Of a DNA stretch of 10,944 nucleotides, positions 1 through 10,200 are shown one piece after another (the stretch's first letter is position 1; each line of letters starts with the position of its first letter). The notes under the pieces are model-generated. The model had not been told where the DNA came from, searched no databases, and saw nothing but the letters and a program-made list of their open reading frames with translations. The stretch comes from Baffinella frigidus (Eukaryota; Cryptophyceae; Cryptomonadales; Baffinellaceae): the NCBI GenBank assembly GCA_026770585.1, contig MU647813.1:1-10944 (forward strand), read 5' to 3'. A program made the translations under genes and the position numbers.

Positions 1-115
1 GTATTGATGTAGTAGTAATTAATGTGTGTGTGTAGTAAAATGGTTTATAATAATAATAACAATAATAATAACAATAATAACAATAATAAAATAATAATGT
101 GTAGTAAAGATAAAA

Positions 116-146
<31 letters not shown>

Positions 147-160
147 AGAAAAAAAGAAAT
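1..160. repeat. AT-rich microsatellite flank (TAA/AAC and TAAA tracts)
   Basis: Simple-sequence DNA: mixed TAATAA/TAACAA trinucleotides at about 46-102, then a run of AAAT tetranucleotides at about 113-147 ending in an A-rich stretch. No gene is visible here. The string GTGTGTAGTAA near 28-38 recurs in shortened form at about 98, 7600 and 7764, possibly by chance. Confidence 0.9.
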
Positions 161-171
161 GTTACCGTTAG

Positions 172-196
172 ATTTTGGCAAATGGTTTGCCAAAAT
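172..196. repeat. Perfect hairpin, 11-bp stem and 3-nt loop
   Basis: ATTTTGGCAAA (172-182) pairs perfectly with TTTGCCAAAAT (186-196) across a TGG loop. A T-run follows only weakly, so I do not call a terminator. It lies about 300 bp upstream of the ankyrin gene; function is unknown. Confidence 0.8.
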
Positions 197-246
197 TTCC
201 CATAAATCCAATATGCCTCCTAGGCTCTCGTCACACCTTGCTGACA

Positions 247-264
247 CCCGTGCACCTGCACGGG
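247..264. repeat. Perfect 8-bp palindromic hairpin
   Basis: CCCGTGCA (247-254) and TGCACGGG (257-264) are exact reverse complements separated by CC. The other 300 bases between 160 and 498 contain no ORF of note. No TATA-like or other promoter element can be assigned with confidence. Confidence 0.7.
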
Positions 265-498
265 TTGCTTAAAAGGCTCTCATTAAGGTAATTGAAGGGC
301 GCTACTGACATTCATGATTTTTTACTACACCTCGCGTCACCTTTTGGTCGGATAGAAGGACGGTGTTGAGCTTCCTTACGACTTCCCCAACAAGTTTACT
401 CGGATTTGAGAAACCGTGTTCATGTGCGTAATAAAAAAAACGAGACGGAGGATCGGAATCAACGGAATCAAAGGAGACCGCGCGCTCTTGTTCCCACG

Positions 499-1293
499 AT
501 GTTTTCTCCCCGGGCCCGCGAGATGTCCGTCCGCATAACAGGGTCCACCTATGTGTGGGGTATTCCTACCAAGGAGGGAAAAGACCTGAGGTCCGCCGCA
601 CGCTTCGGCCGGGTTCAGCAGTTGCGGTACCTCCTCGAGGCTGCTCGCCAGCCGACCTCACCAATCTCCCTCCTCGATATGATGGGAGAGAGAGACAACA
701 TCGGATGCACGGCGCTGTGCATCGCTGTCTTGAACGGCAGGCTGGGGGTCGTTCGGGTGCTGCTCGCCGCAGGAGCAGACAAAAACGTCGAGTCTGAGGC
801 TGGACTCACGCCCCTCGACGTGGCTTTCATGAAAGGCCATGACACGGTGGCGAGCCTGCTGCGGGATTCGGGGGCACGGCGCTCACTTTCGTCTGAGTCG
901 AGTGCCTACGTGCGGGTGAGGCTGGGACCAAGGATGGCTTCAGTCCATGATGGGAGCAAGGCCGAAGTCGATGAACTTCGGCCACCGCATGCGATGCCTA
1001 CCATTTGCCGATTCTGGAGCAGCCAGGCAGACAGGGGACCCAGTATCCTCCGCAAATCCTCGGCTGAGGAATCTCGTGGTGTGGCCGAAGTAGACAGGGG
1101 ACCCACTATTCTCCGCGCAGCCTCGGCGGAGGCATCTCGTGGTGTGGCCGAAGTAGACAGGGCACCCACTGTCCTCCGCGCAGCATCGGCCGAGGCATCT
1201 CGTGGCGTGGCCGAACCACTTTGGCCACATCATGAAGTTCCGAAGATTTTCCAATTCTGGAGCGAGCAGATAGGCAGGAGAGCCTCTTGCTAG
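499..1293 (+). CDS. Ankyrin-repeat protein with a 21-residue C-terminal tandem repeat
   Basis: This is an uninterrupted frame of 264 codons from the first in-frame ATG (499). The frame is open back to a TGA at 367-369, but no ATG lies between, only a TTG at 406. Residues about 28-60, 67-99 and 100-126 read as three ankyrin repeats. The second and third carry the hallmark helix-turn-helix motifs (GCTALCIAVLNGRLGVVRVL and GLTPLDVAFMKGHDTVASLL), and the first is divergent. Ankyrin repeats bind protein partners; the partner here cannot be inferred. After a Ser/Arg-rich linker come three copies of a 21-residue unit (residues 178-240), flanked by two related blocks containing CRFWSSQ and FQFWSEQ. 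No signal peptide or membrane segment is evident. A stop at 1291-1293 is followed by a CT-rich stretch that is probably 3' UTR. No splice site is needed, although 5' exons upstream cannot be excluded. The minus-strand ORFs over this region are shadows. Confidence 0.8.
   Translation: MFSPRAREMSVRITGSTYVWGIPTKEGKDLRSAARFGRVQQLRYLLEAARQPTSPISLLDMMGERDNIGCTALCIAVLNGRLGVVRVLLAAGADKNVESEAGLTPLDVAFMKGHDTVASLLRDSGARRSLSSESSAYVRVRLGPRMASVHDGSKAEVDELRPPHAMPTICRFWSSQADRGPSILRKSSAEESRGVAEVDRGPTILRAASAEASRGVAEVDRAPTVLRAASAEASRGVAEPLWPHHEVPKIFQFWSEQIGRRASC
1030..1218 (+). repeat. In-frame 63-bp minisatellite, three units, inside the ankyrin gene
   Basis: Units are 1030-1092, 1093-1155 and 1156-1218. Each encodes 21 residues beginning DR[GA]P and ending SRGVAE. 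Units 2 and 3 are closest. The unit length is a multiple of three, so gain or loss of units keeps the frame. The flanking segments (PHAMPTICRFW and PHHEVPKIFQFW) are also related to each other, so an older, longer duplication framework encloses the array. Confidence 0.9.
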
Positions 1294-1363
1294 GTCCTGC
1301 CCAGACACAGCCTCGGTGGGGGTGCGTATGGCGGCCGTGTTGGAAGTAATGAAGGACTCTGTC

Positions 1364-1418
1364 GCTCTCTCTCCCTCTCCCTCTCCCTCTCCCTCTCCCT
1401 CTCTCTCTCTCCCTCTTT
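1364..1418. repeat. CT-rich microsatellite (CTCTCC)n
   Basis: A pyrimidine tract of CTCTCC and CT units about 70 bp after the ankyrin stop, probably in its 3' UTR. A second tract of the same kind is at 4137-4245. Confidence 0.9.
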
Positions 1419-1485
1419 CAAAGCGAGGCAGCCATCCTCTCAAGAGGCCAACATTTGAGGGTCCATCTTTGTGAAAAATATGGTA

Positions 1486-1652
1486 GTACATGGGTTACTC
1501 GAAATCAAGTTATTCGCGAGTAACCCCTGTACAGGGTACCTCGCTCAGAAGAAAGCGCCTCCTCCTAGGACCCTACAGTAGAGCTATGCCAGGGCCCTAT
1601 GGTGGTCCTGGGGAGGGGGGGGGGGGGTCGTATTCGCGAGTAACCCCTGTAC
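1486..1652. repeat. Duplicated 22-bp motif with an inverted half-copy
   Basis: The sequence TATTCGCGAGTAACCCCTGT plus AC occurs exactly at 1511-1532 and again at 1631-1652. GTACATGGGTTACTCG at 1486-1501 is an inverted copy (15 of 16) of 1517-1532, giving a 16-bp stem with a 15-nt loop. A poly-G run (about 1613-1627) lies between the direct copies. No coding assignment is supported. Confidence 0.75.
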
Positions 1653-1659
1653 TTGAAAG

Positions 1660-2412
1660 GGCGTCGCGGATGCATCGAAACACTTGGTCGATGCGCGTTC
1701 CGAGCATTCTGATTTGGTAGAGAGGATACGCCGTTTCGCCAAGCCCATGCCGTTACCAATTGCCGGCTGTCTTGGTCGTTGCAGGTTGCGCCAATAGTTC
1801 CGAGGCGGGCTCGAATCGAGGGCTCATAGACTTTTGTATCACTTAACTCCAGGCTTAAGGGCCTTCCAGGACCTGTATCGAGAGTAACCAAGAAGAAGAG
1901 GAGAAGATCCACTTCCGTTCTTTATCCACGACCAAGTGGTCCGGATCCACTTCATCACCGAGACAATTTAGCGGACCGGCCTCAAGCTATGGGTGTTTGA
2001 ATCTCACGCCCACCCCCCCGAGCGCAGAGAGAGAGATTTTTTTACTAACACGCGGGCAGAGATGCATTCTATCCGCCTGCCGCACCGCCAGCCAATTCAC
2101 CCGCAGAGGATGGAGTCGGAGAGCAGCGGCGAGGAGGAGCCTCTCACGCCCAGAGATCGGTAATTTATTGCCAAACAACCAGCGCCAGCATCGCACATGC
2201 CCTACGCATTGTGCAACTTACTGTACACTGTGGGGTCCTAGGGAGAGGCTGTTTCTTATGAGCGAGGAGGAGCCTCTCATCGACGCGGAGAGAGATCAAG
2301 TGGGATATTTACCTGCACGGGTTCGTGCGTACACACCTTTGCCTAAAATGGCCTTTCTAAAGAACCAGTTGCGGTGTCCGCCTATGTTGGGAGCTCGAAG
2401 AACCCAAAGGAC
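1660..2412. other. Mostly featureless interval between the convergent genes
   Basis: No frame here looks coding. A repeated string GCGAGGAGGAGCCTCTCA occurs at about 2139-2156 and 2258-2275. On plus it reads as an acidic EEEPL-type peptide. On minus it resembles a duplicated AG|GCTCCTCCTCGC acceptor, which would fit the acceptor-copy pattern seen elsewhere. I cannot decide between these. Two dispersed repeats (2153-2234 and 2355-2415) also lie here. Confidence 0.5.
2153..2234. repeat. Dispersed ~80-bp repeat, copy 1
   Basis: Shares most of its bases, in the same orientation, with 8204-8281, including the common core TTATTGCCAAACAACCAGCG and the ending ACTTACTGTAC. Copy 2 lies in the intron between exons C and D. 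It is probably a fragment of an unrecognised mobile element. Confidence 0.8.
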
Positions 2413-2415
2413 CTA
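2355..2415. repeat. Dispersed ~60-bp repeat, copy 1
   Basis: Matches 5981-6045 closely and in the same orientation, sharing GAACCAGTT, GTCCGCCTATGT and GGGAGCTCGAAGAACC. Its right edge coincides with the proposed stop codon of exon K. The repeat may therefore have supplied the 3' end of the transcript, or the stop may be fortuitous. Confidence 0.8.
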
Positions 2416-2496
2416 AAACCCCCCCGAGCGCACTAGCTGGTCAAGATGCTTCCGCTGGGCGCTGTCCTCCGGCCACGCCGCGGGCAGCCGTTCGCC
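2413..2496 (-). CDS. Exon K, possibly terminal
   Basis: Acceptor CTCTAAGCAG, phase 0, opens GERLPAAWPEDSAQRKHLDQ and continues LVRSGGF to a TAG at 2413-2415 (84 nt). Alternatively it splices out at CTA|GTGCGC after 63 nt. The string TGCGCTCGGGGGGGT recurs on minus at about 2013-2027, which would fit a donor-side copy and hence the spliced alternative. No clear polyadenylation signal was recognised. Confidence 0.55.
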   Translation of the reverse strand, partial: GERLPAAWPEDSAQRKHLDQLVRSGGF

Positions 2497-4198
2497 CTGC
2501 TTAGAGTTTAGGGTTTAGGGTTTAGGGTTTAGGGTTTGGGGTTTGGGGTTTGGGGTTTGGGGTTTGGGGTTTGGGTTTTAGGCCTAAGGGGTTTGGGGTT
2601 TGGGGTTTTGGGTTTGAGTTCTGGGTTTTGGGGTTTAGGTATCAGGTTTTAGGTTTCAGGTTTTAGGTTTTAGGGTCTAGGGTTTAGGATTAAGATGCGC
2701 TGCACGAGACTTATCGCGTTGAAGTTTGCTGTGAGATGGTTCAGGGTTCGACCTGGACGAGCAAGGCAGCAGCAGCCATGCCTCCGGGCGCGCCGCCGAG
2801 AGCCTCCTCCGCCAGCCGCTTCTCCAGCCCCCCCGCCAGAGTCTGCAGATCGGTGGAAATATCCTTCAATTTAGGACGTCCGGACGGGCCCGCCGCGCTA
2901 GACTCTGTGGATACGGGGGGAAAGCGGGTGTGATGAATTTGAAAATATGATCGTGATGAGCCAGAAGGCGGTTTAGGGTTTAGAGTTTAGGGTCTAGGGT
3001 TTAGGGTTTAGGGTTTAGGGTTTAGGGTTTAGGGTTTAGGGTTTAGGGTTTAGGGGTAAGGGTTTAGGGTATAGGGTATAGGGTTTAGGGTATAGGGTTT
3101 AGGGTACAGGGTTCAGGGTCAGGGTTTAGGGTTTAGGGATGGCCGGGGCTCGGGTTCACGGTATAGGGTTCAGGGTCAGGGTTCAGGGTCAGGGTTCAGG
3201 GTTTAGGGATGGCTGGGGCTCGGACCGGGTCGTCGCTCGCCTCCTCGGAAAGGACGCGCGCGCACTCGCAGCGCTAGTGTTTATTGTTTATTATTATTAT
3301 TTATTATTTATTATTTATTATTTATTTATTATTTATTGTTAAGTGTTGAGTGTTGAGTAATACCGGGTCGTCGCTCGCCTCCTCAGAAAGGGCGCCCGCG
3401 CACTCACACAGCCCTGAAGAGTCAAGTGACAACCTTAAACCCTAAACAGCAATTAGGGTTGATCAATACCGGGTCATCGTGAGCCTCTTCGGAAAGGGCG
3501 CGCGCGCACTCACACTCGACTCGCTCGCGGGGGGGGTGCTTAGGGGTTAGGTTTTAGGCGTTGGGTAGGCTAAAACCTATGGATGGGAAACCTATGGATG
3601 GGGCTCATACCGGGTCGTCTTGGGCCTCCTCGGAGAGGGCGCGCGCGCACTCGCAGAGCCGCTCGAACATCTCCTGCCACTCCTCCGACCCCCCCGGCTC
3701 CTACGGGTAGGGTTTAGGGTTTGGTGTTTGGTGTTTGGTGTTTGGGGTTTATGGTTTAGGGTTTAGGGTTTCGACGCCCCTCCAGGGGGAGTCTTGACCA
3801 CACAGAAGGCTAAGTGGACCCTTTTGGATCGGAATTGGACCTTTTTCTTCGATTTGTAGTGGAAATGTTCACGTACCCCCCGGATATCCGGGGAGCAAAG
3901 GTCCACGTAGTCTTTTGAGTGGCAAGGAGGGTGTGTGTCGATGATGAAGGAGGGAGTGTGTCGATGAAGGGGGGGGGGTCGATGAAGGGGGAAATGTGTC
4001 GAAGCATTTGTTGATGAGTGTTTATGAATGTGTCGATGAAGGAGAGGATGTGCCAATTGAAGAAGGGGGGGGGGCGTTGAGCACCTGCGGCCAGTGCCCC
4101 AGCAGCACCACCCCCTCCTCTCTGCAGGTGTGTGCCTTCTCTCTCTCTGTCCCTCTCCCTCTCTGTCCCCCTATGTCTCTCTCTCTCTCCCTCTCTCT

Positions 4199-4233
<35 letters not shown>

Positions 4234-7200
4234 CCTCCCTCTCGCTCGGTACCTGCGGCCAGTGCCCCAGCAGCACCATCCCCTCCTCGAGGAGCCTTAC
4301 GCGTCCGGCCACCTAGCGTTTAGGGTTTAGGGTTTAGGGTTAAGTGTTTAGGATTTAGGGTTTAGGGTTTAGTGTTTAAGGTGTAGGGTTCAGGGTTTAG
4401 AGTTTAGGGCTCAGGATCTAGGGTTTAGGGCTCAGGGTTTGGGGTTTAGGGCTCAGGGTTTGGAGTTTGGGGTTTGGGGTTTGGGGTTTGGGGTTTGGGG
4501 TTTGGGGTTTGGGGTTTCGGGTTCACCTCCGCGCGCCCCCCCTCCCCCCCGATGCCCGCCAGCTCGATGCACTCCAGCGCCGCGCGCTGCACAGGGGAAA
4601 TAAGGTCACCCAACGGTTGAGGGTTGAGGGGTTGGGGTTTAGGGCTTAGGGCTTAGGGTTCAGGGTTCAGGGTTGAGAGTGCAGGGTGCAGGGTGCAGGG
4701 TTTAGGGCGCTGCACCCCCCCAGGGTGCAGGGTTTAGGGCGCTGCACCCCCCCAGGGTGCAGGGTTTAGGGCGCTGCACCCCCCCAGGGTGCAGGGTTTA
4801 GGGCGCTGCACCCCCCCTGCCCAGAGTCGCGTCAGGGGGGCGCGCCTTGAAATAGCACAAAACCATGTTTTGTTTAAAGTAGAATCCATATTAGAACTCC
4901 CACACTAACTCAGCATGCTCACGTCACAAACCCCAAACCCTGAACCTCAAAACCCAATCCCTACATTCCAAGCCCTGAATCCTGAGATCCGATCGCACGG
5001 AGCCACGGGGGGAGCGAGCCTCGACAGATCCTGCCAGGACACCAGATGCCCTCCTCAGAACACAGCATCTGGTGTCCTCTCAGGGTCTCCCCAGACCATC
5101 GATAAGGTGACCGCACTAAGTGGACCACCCTCAGGGGGGCTCTGACAAGACACCCGGGTCTAGGGGCCCAACGGCCTACCGCAGTCAATACCGTATGCTC
5201 AACTACTCTGATTCCAGTCCGTTGCCCTATGAAGGTGGGGGGGGCTCTCGCCTGGATGCTCCAGAGGTTGGACCGCACTAAGTGGACCACGCCACTTAGT
5301 GCTAAGTTGACCGCACTAAAGTGGACCACTCTCAGATGTCTACTAGTGGGTGGCCCTCTCGCCCGAATGTTCCAAAGGCCGTCCGAGCGCGTCCCCCGGA
5401 CCCCTCCCGGAATGATTCGAATCTTAGCCCAAGGCAGTCAACTGAATCTGAACTCAACCCAAGGCAGTCAAAGAGTCTTCCTATTCGCGCTAAGGCAGTC
5501 TACTGGCCCTAAAGCAGTCACTAAGGCAGTCTACTGGCCATAAGGCAGCCACAAGGCTGCACCTGGATGTTCCAGAGGCCGTCCGAGCGTCCCCCCAAGA
5601 CCCCACCCGGAATGATTCCAATCCAAGCCCAAGACAGTCAACTGAATCTGACCTCGTCCCAAGGCAGTCGAAGCGTCCTCCTATTCGCGCTAAGGCAGTC
5701 TACTAGCCCTAAGACAGTCATAAGGATAAGATAGTCTACTATCCCGAAGACAGTCTACTGGCCCTAAGACAGTCACAAGGCTGCACCTGGATGTTCCAGA
5801 GGCCGTCCGAGCGCCCCCCCCGGACCCCGCCCGGCCGCAGCTGCACCCGAGCGCTGTACATCTCGGCCGTAACCTGTGTGCGTCGCGCGCGCGGGGGGGT
5901 GTCAGCAACCACACCGAAGTAGCCGGTTTCTGCTGCGATCCTCTGTCCCGAGAGACTTGATGTGATCAGACAGGACGCATGGCTTCTCTTCAGAACCAGT
6001 TCCGGCGTCCGCCTATGTCGGGAGCTCGAAGAACCTAAAGGACCTAAGGGAACAGGCTAACAGGACCCCGCTCGGCCGAAGCTGCACCCGCGCGCTGTAC
6101 ATCTCAACCGTAACCTGTTTAAGTGTTAGGGGTTAGGAGAAACGCGTCCGATTTGCCAGCGAGCAGGTCTTATTTCTGTGCCACGCCCTCGCTGGCACTA
6201 TCGGAAACAACTCTTGTCTGGGGTGAGTAGGCCTACTCAGAGGACAGAGTCTCGTGAGCGGGACGCGGCAGCAGCCCTCAGCCTCGAGCGCTGTACATCT
6301 CGGCCGTCACCTGTGTGCATTGCACGGGGAGCTTGTCAGCATTTAAACATAAAGATTTATTTATTCAAATATAAAGATTCATTTATTTAGTTGCCGCGGG
6401 AGCGCTGGAAGGATTAAGCCTAAACCTGGAGCTGCCTCCTCTGCCGCGAGGATTCGCAGTGCTTGGGCTTAGGGCTTAGGGCTTAGGGCTTTCGGCTTTC
6501 GGCTTAGGGCTCAGGGCTTGGGGCTTAGGGCTCAGGGCTAATGCCTTGTGGCTCATGGCTTTGGGCTTTGGGCTTAAGGCTTAGGGCTCAGGGCTAATGC
6601 CTTATGGCTTATGGCTTTGGGCTTTGGGTTTACATCCTGCCGTTGAGGACCAGGGGGTCAGGTGAAACCCTAAACCCTACCCCCCACCAGCACCGGCTCC
6701 TGGTGCATCGCGGGGCTACCTGTGTACTACCACCTAGACACTGGGAGCACTGGGTGTCAGCACTGGGAGGGAGGGAGGGGGGGAGACCTGGAGCTCCCTG
6801 GGCTGAAGAGTCATAGTCCCCGCGCGGCGGCGCGCCGCCTCGCACGAGAGCTTGGCGATCGAGAGGAGGGCGAGTGCCGTGTGGGCGTCGTTCTCCCTCC
6901 GCGAGATGTCGAGTAGCTGCAAATGGGCAGTTCAGAACGCGTCGTTTCGCTTTACAGGCGTTTCGTGGTACAGCTTCCACATTGTTCGGCGGCGGGCTGC
7001 TGGCTGTTGGCGTGTTTCTGAACAAATCTGCAACACATTTCCAGAATCAACTTTGAGAACATTCCCGTTTGTGACCTGGCGTGGCCTAAGCACTCAAGTG
7101 GGCTACGGATCTATCAAGACCCACATATCTGGGGGGCGCGTGATCAAATTTGTACCAGAAAAGGCTTTACAGTAAAAAAAAAATGGGGGCAAGCCGACTT

Positions 7201-10200
7201 TTACAAAGCGGTTTGTAGGCCACCGAGTGGCGTGGGTGCAGACCTGATCCGGGAACATGATTAATTCTAATGGAGGTTTTCCCCTAGTTGTCATAGGAGT
7301 TGGACGAAGGTGATTTAGGGCCCTAACTAAATTTAATTAGGGCCATAATCCAGTTTGCTCGTCCATGATGAGACCTAGCTCTGCCTGAGTTTTATTCAGG
7401 CTCGTCCTCAAAAGTATTTACGAGCAGAAATCTAGTACAAAGAGGCGAATAGAAAACCTTTAGGACGACCCAGAATAAAACTCAGGCAGCGCTAGGCGAC
7501 CTGCTCGCTGGCGGAAGTGGAAGCGTTTCTCGGAGGTGGCGTCCGGCTCAACGAAATTTACTGCACAATTGGGTCTTACTAGTAATAGTAAAGCCTCTGT
7601 GTAGTAATTTTCGTTACCAGGAAAGCAACATTTTTAATCGTTTCCGGAGTTTGAGACCTGCTCGCTGGCGAAGCGGAAGCGTTTCTCCGAGGCGGTGTCC
7701 GGCTCCGGCGCGAGGCGGATCAAACACTCTTTTAAAAATTCGAGAGTTGTACACGTGAGGCAGTGTGTAGTAATTTTCATATTTTAGGTCACGTGTCCGC
7801 CAGCTTTTCGTTCGTACACGTGACCAAATCCGTACAAAACGCCTACAATCGACATCTAAAAAGGTTGTTTGGTCCGCCTCTTTTGGGAGACCTGCTCGCT
7901 GGCGAAGCGGAAGCGTTTCTCCGAGGCGGCGTCCGGCTCCGGCTTCACCAGCAAACGGGATTCAGGCCCTAACTAAATTTAGTTAGGGCGCTAATTAAAT
8001 TTAGTTAGGGCCCTAATTAACCTTGGTCCAACTCCTATGACACGAGACCTGCTCGCTGGCGAAGCGGAAGCGCTTCTCCGAGACAGCGTCCGGCTCCGGC
8101 GCGCGCAGTCGCCGGCAGTGCTCCTGTCAGGAGGTTTGGGAATTACGGTTTTGCGTGCGCCATTCCTGAGGCGGGCCCGTCATCGCAGGAGCACTGCACA
8201 GAGAGATTGATAACTTATTGCCAAACAACCAGCGTCAGCGCCGCACATGCTACGCATTGTGCCACTTACTGTACCCCGTGTCGGCCGCTCATACGAGCAT
8301 TTTCCGGGTGGATTCTAACTCCACCTCCTACAGCACTGCACATTCCTCTTGTGAAGAGCGCTGCCCACCGAGACAGAAGTCGAGCGTGGAACGTCTCACA
8401 CCAAGTGTGCAACCTCCGTTAACTCGAGTAACGGTGGATTCCTGCGGCGGGTTTGTTATCTCACGCTCCGAGCCTGAACCAGTCGCCGGCAGTGCGCCTG
8501 CGCGAGATGACGGGCCCGTCTCAGGAATGGCGAGAGGCAGGCCCGCCTCAGAAGCCACCACCCAGCCGTGCCGCGCCTCGCCAACCCGACCTTCGCCCCC
8601 TATGAGGGCGAGAAACCCTGGCTCCCGAACACGGTGACCCACGAGAGATGGTGCGCAGAGAACCCCCCCCCGCCTCTGAGAGGGCACAGCGGTCGAAAAA
8701 TTCCCCCCCCCGTGGAGGGCATAGAGGGTAAGGTAAACCAACCTGGCTGCGAAGCGCGGTGACCCACGAGAGGTGTTCGCCCGTCTTTGCGTACGCCGAG
8801 AGCTCTGCGACGAAGTCGTAGCTGCCAAACGGCGGATCCCACAGCAGCCTGCCGGGGGGGGGGGGGGGTTCGCTGTCAGTAACCACCCTTGGTTCTATGA
8901 TTCTATGATTCTATGATTCTATGATCCTATGATTCTATGATTCTACGATTCTATAACATGACAACCACCCTTGATTCTATGAGTGGCTTCCGAAGGGGCG
9001 GGTCCCACAGCAGCCTGCTGCGACAGTCCGACAGAGCGCCACCACCAAGCCCTGCCTGCGTCGGGTTGACTGATTGTTTCCCCGCCAAAATTTGATCCGT
9101 TTTCGCATACGCGGGAGTTCCGCGACGAATCTTGAATTCTGGTGTGTGGCCTGGCGTGGGGCTGGAGACGGGGAGAGGGAGAGACCGGGCGTCGCGGCAG
9201 AGACGATCGAGGAGGCGGGTGGCATACTGCAGATGGTGCAGCTCCGAGGCCCATTTGTCGTTGGGCGCACACCTTTCGTCGTACGTATATTGAACAATGT
9301 ATGGTTCATATTGTGTACATATATTGTACAATATATATGGTACAATGTACATATGTTTTACAGTGATATACGTCACACCTGACGTCGGCGCGGCGGAGGC
9401 GATCGAGAAGGCGCGTGGCATACTGCAAATGGTGCAGCTCCGCAGCCCATTTGTCGTTGAGGATGTACATATATTGTACATATATATTGGGATACAGGAT
9501 GTACATATATTGTACACATATTGGGATGTAGGATGTACATATATCGTACATATATTGTATAATATACATGGTACAATGTACATATATTGTAAGTGATATA
9601 TGTCACACCTGGCGTCGGCGCGGCGGAGGCGATCGAGAAGGCGCGTTGCATACTGCAAATGGTGCAGCTCCGCAGCCCATTTGTCGTTGAGCGCACACTG
9701 CTCGTTTAGGCTCTCCACCTGCCAAAAACGTCAACGTTTGACGAGTAAGTACGAGCGAATTGGAGTTGTAAAGTCCGCAAGTTTTATCAGGGTCGCAACG
9801 TTTTCGCGCTCATGACACGCGATGCATCTCAACCCATCTCATCACATCCCTCTCAGCAGAATAAACAAAACAAAACAAAACAGCACATCCCCTTGAACAG
9901 AACAAACAAAACAAACCATCAAATGACCGTGTCTCCCATACCTCTTCGGCAGCAATTGTCACGGGGGGCTCGACGTCTTCGCACTCCTCCGATCCACCCC
10001 TTTGATAACAACCTTTGCGGCACACCCTTCCGAAGAAGTTTCCGCATGGGGCACGGTCGTTTGTGGTCTTGAGGGTTGTAACCTCTTCGGTAGCGATGGT
10101 GACGAGGGTCTCGACGTCTTCCCACTCCGCCAGTCCACCCCTCGCATAACATCCCTCTGCGGCAACTACCCTACCGAAGAGGACTTGGAGGGCCGTCAAA

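Larger units (their letters stand above)
7289..8042. mobile_element. ~754-bp TIR-bounded segment in intron D-E
   Basis: The left end (TGTCATAGGAGTTGGACGAA...) and the inverted right end match over about 54 bp, including AGGGCCCTAACTAAATTTAA. The right terminus carries an additional tandem palindrome of the TTAGGGCCCTAA type. No clear target-site duplication is visible. The interior lacks a transposase ORF and holds three exon D 3'-end copies and another inverted repeat. It could be a non-autonomous element or a TIR pair that captured intron DNA. Confidence 0.65.
8158..8532. repeat. Inverted repeat made of exon D acceptor-side sequence
   Basis: 8158-8197 and 8490-8532 are imperfect reverse complements sharing ATGACGGGCCCG and CTCAGGAATGGCG. 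The arm at 8490 includes the exon D 5'-end copy, so the arm at 8158 is an inverted acceptor copy just upstream of exon D. The loop carries dispersed repeat copy 2. Confidence 0.75.

Noticed and set aside
406-498. N-terminal extension of the ankyrin protein from position 406
   Set aside because: It would require a TTG start; the first in-frame ATG is at 499.
940-1491. Minus-strand 183-residue frame over the ankyrin gene
   Set aside because: Its repeats are the reverse reading of the plus-strand 63-bp minisatellite, and its start crosses the CT microsatellite. The plus strand has clear ankyrin motifs.
1780-1835. tRNA-like GGGCTCGAATCGAGG string
   Set aside because: A T-loop-like core is present, but no acceptor, D or anticodon stems can be built around it.
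3996-4330. Ser/Leu-rich frames on both strands
   Set aside because: Low-complexity translation of the CT microsatellite plus exon H and its copy.
4681-4817. CRISPR array
   Set aside because: The 32-bp units are contiguous tandem repeats with no variable spacers, in a eukaryotic intron.
6852-7175. Plus-strand 107-residue frame ending in KTHISGGRVIKFVPEKALQ
   Set aside because: It is antisense to exon E, contains no recognised motif and has no supporting context.
8951-9718. Minus-strand 255-residue frame
   Set aside because: It reads through TGTACA repeats and through exon B and its copies in mixed frames. The spliced model explains it better.
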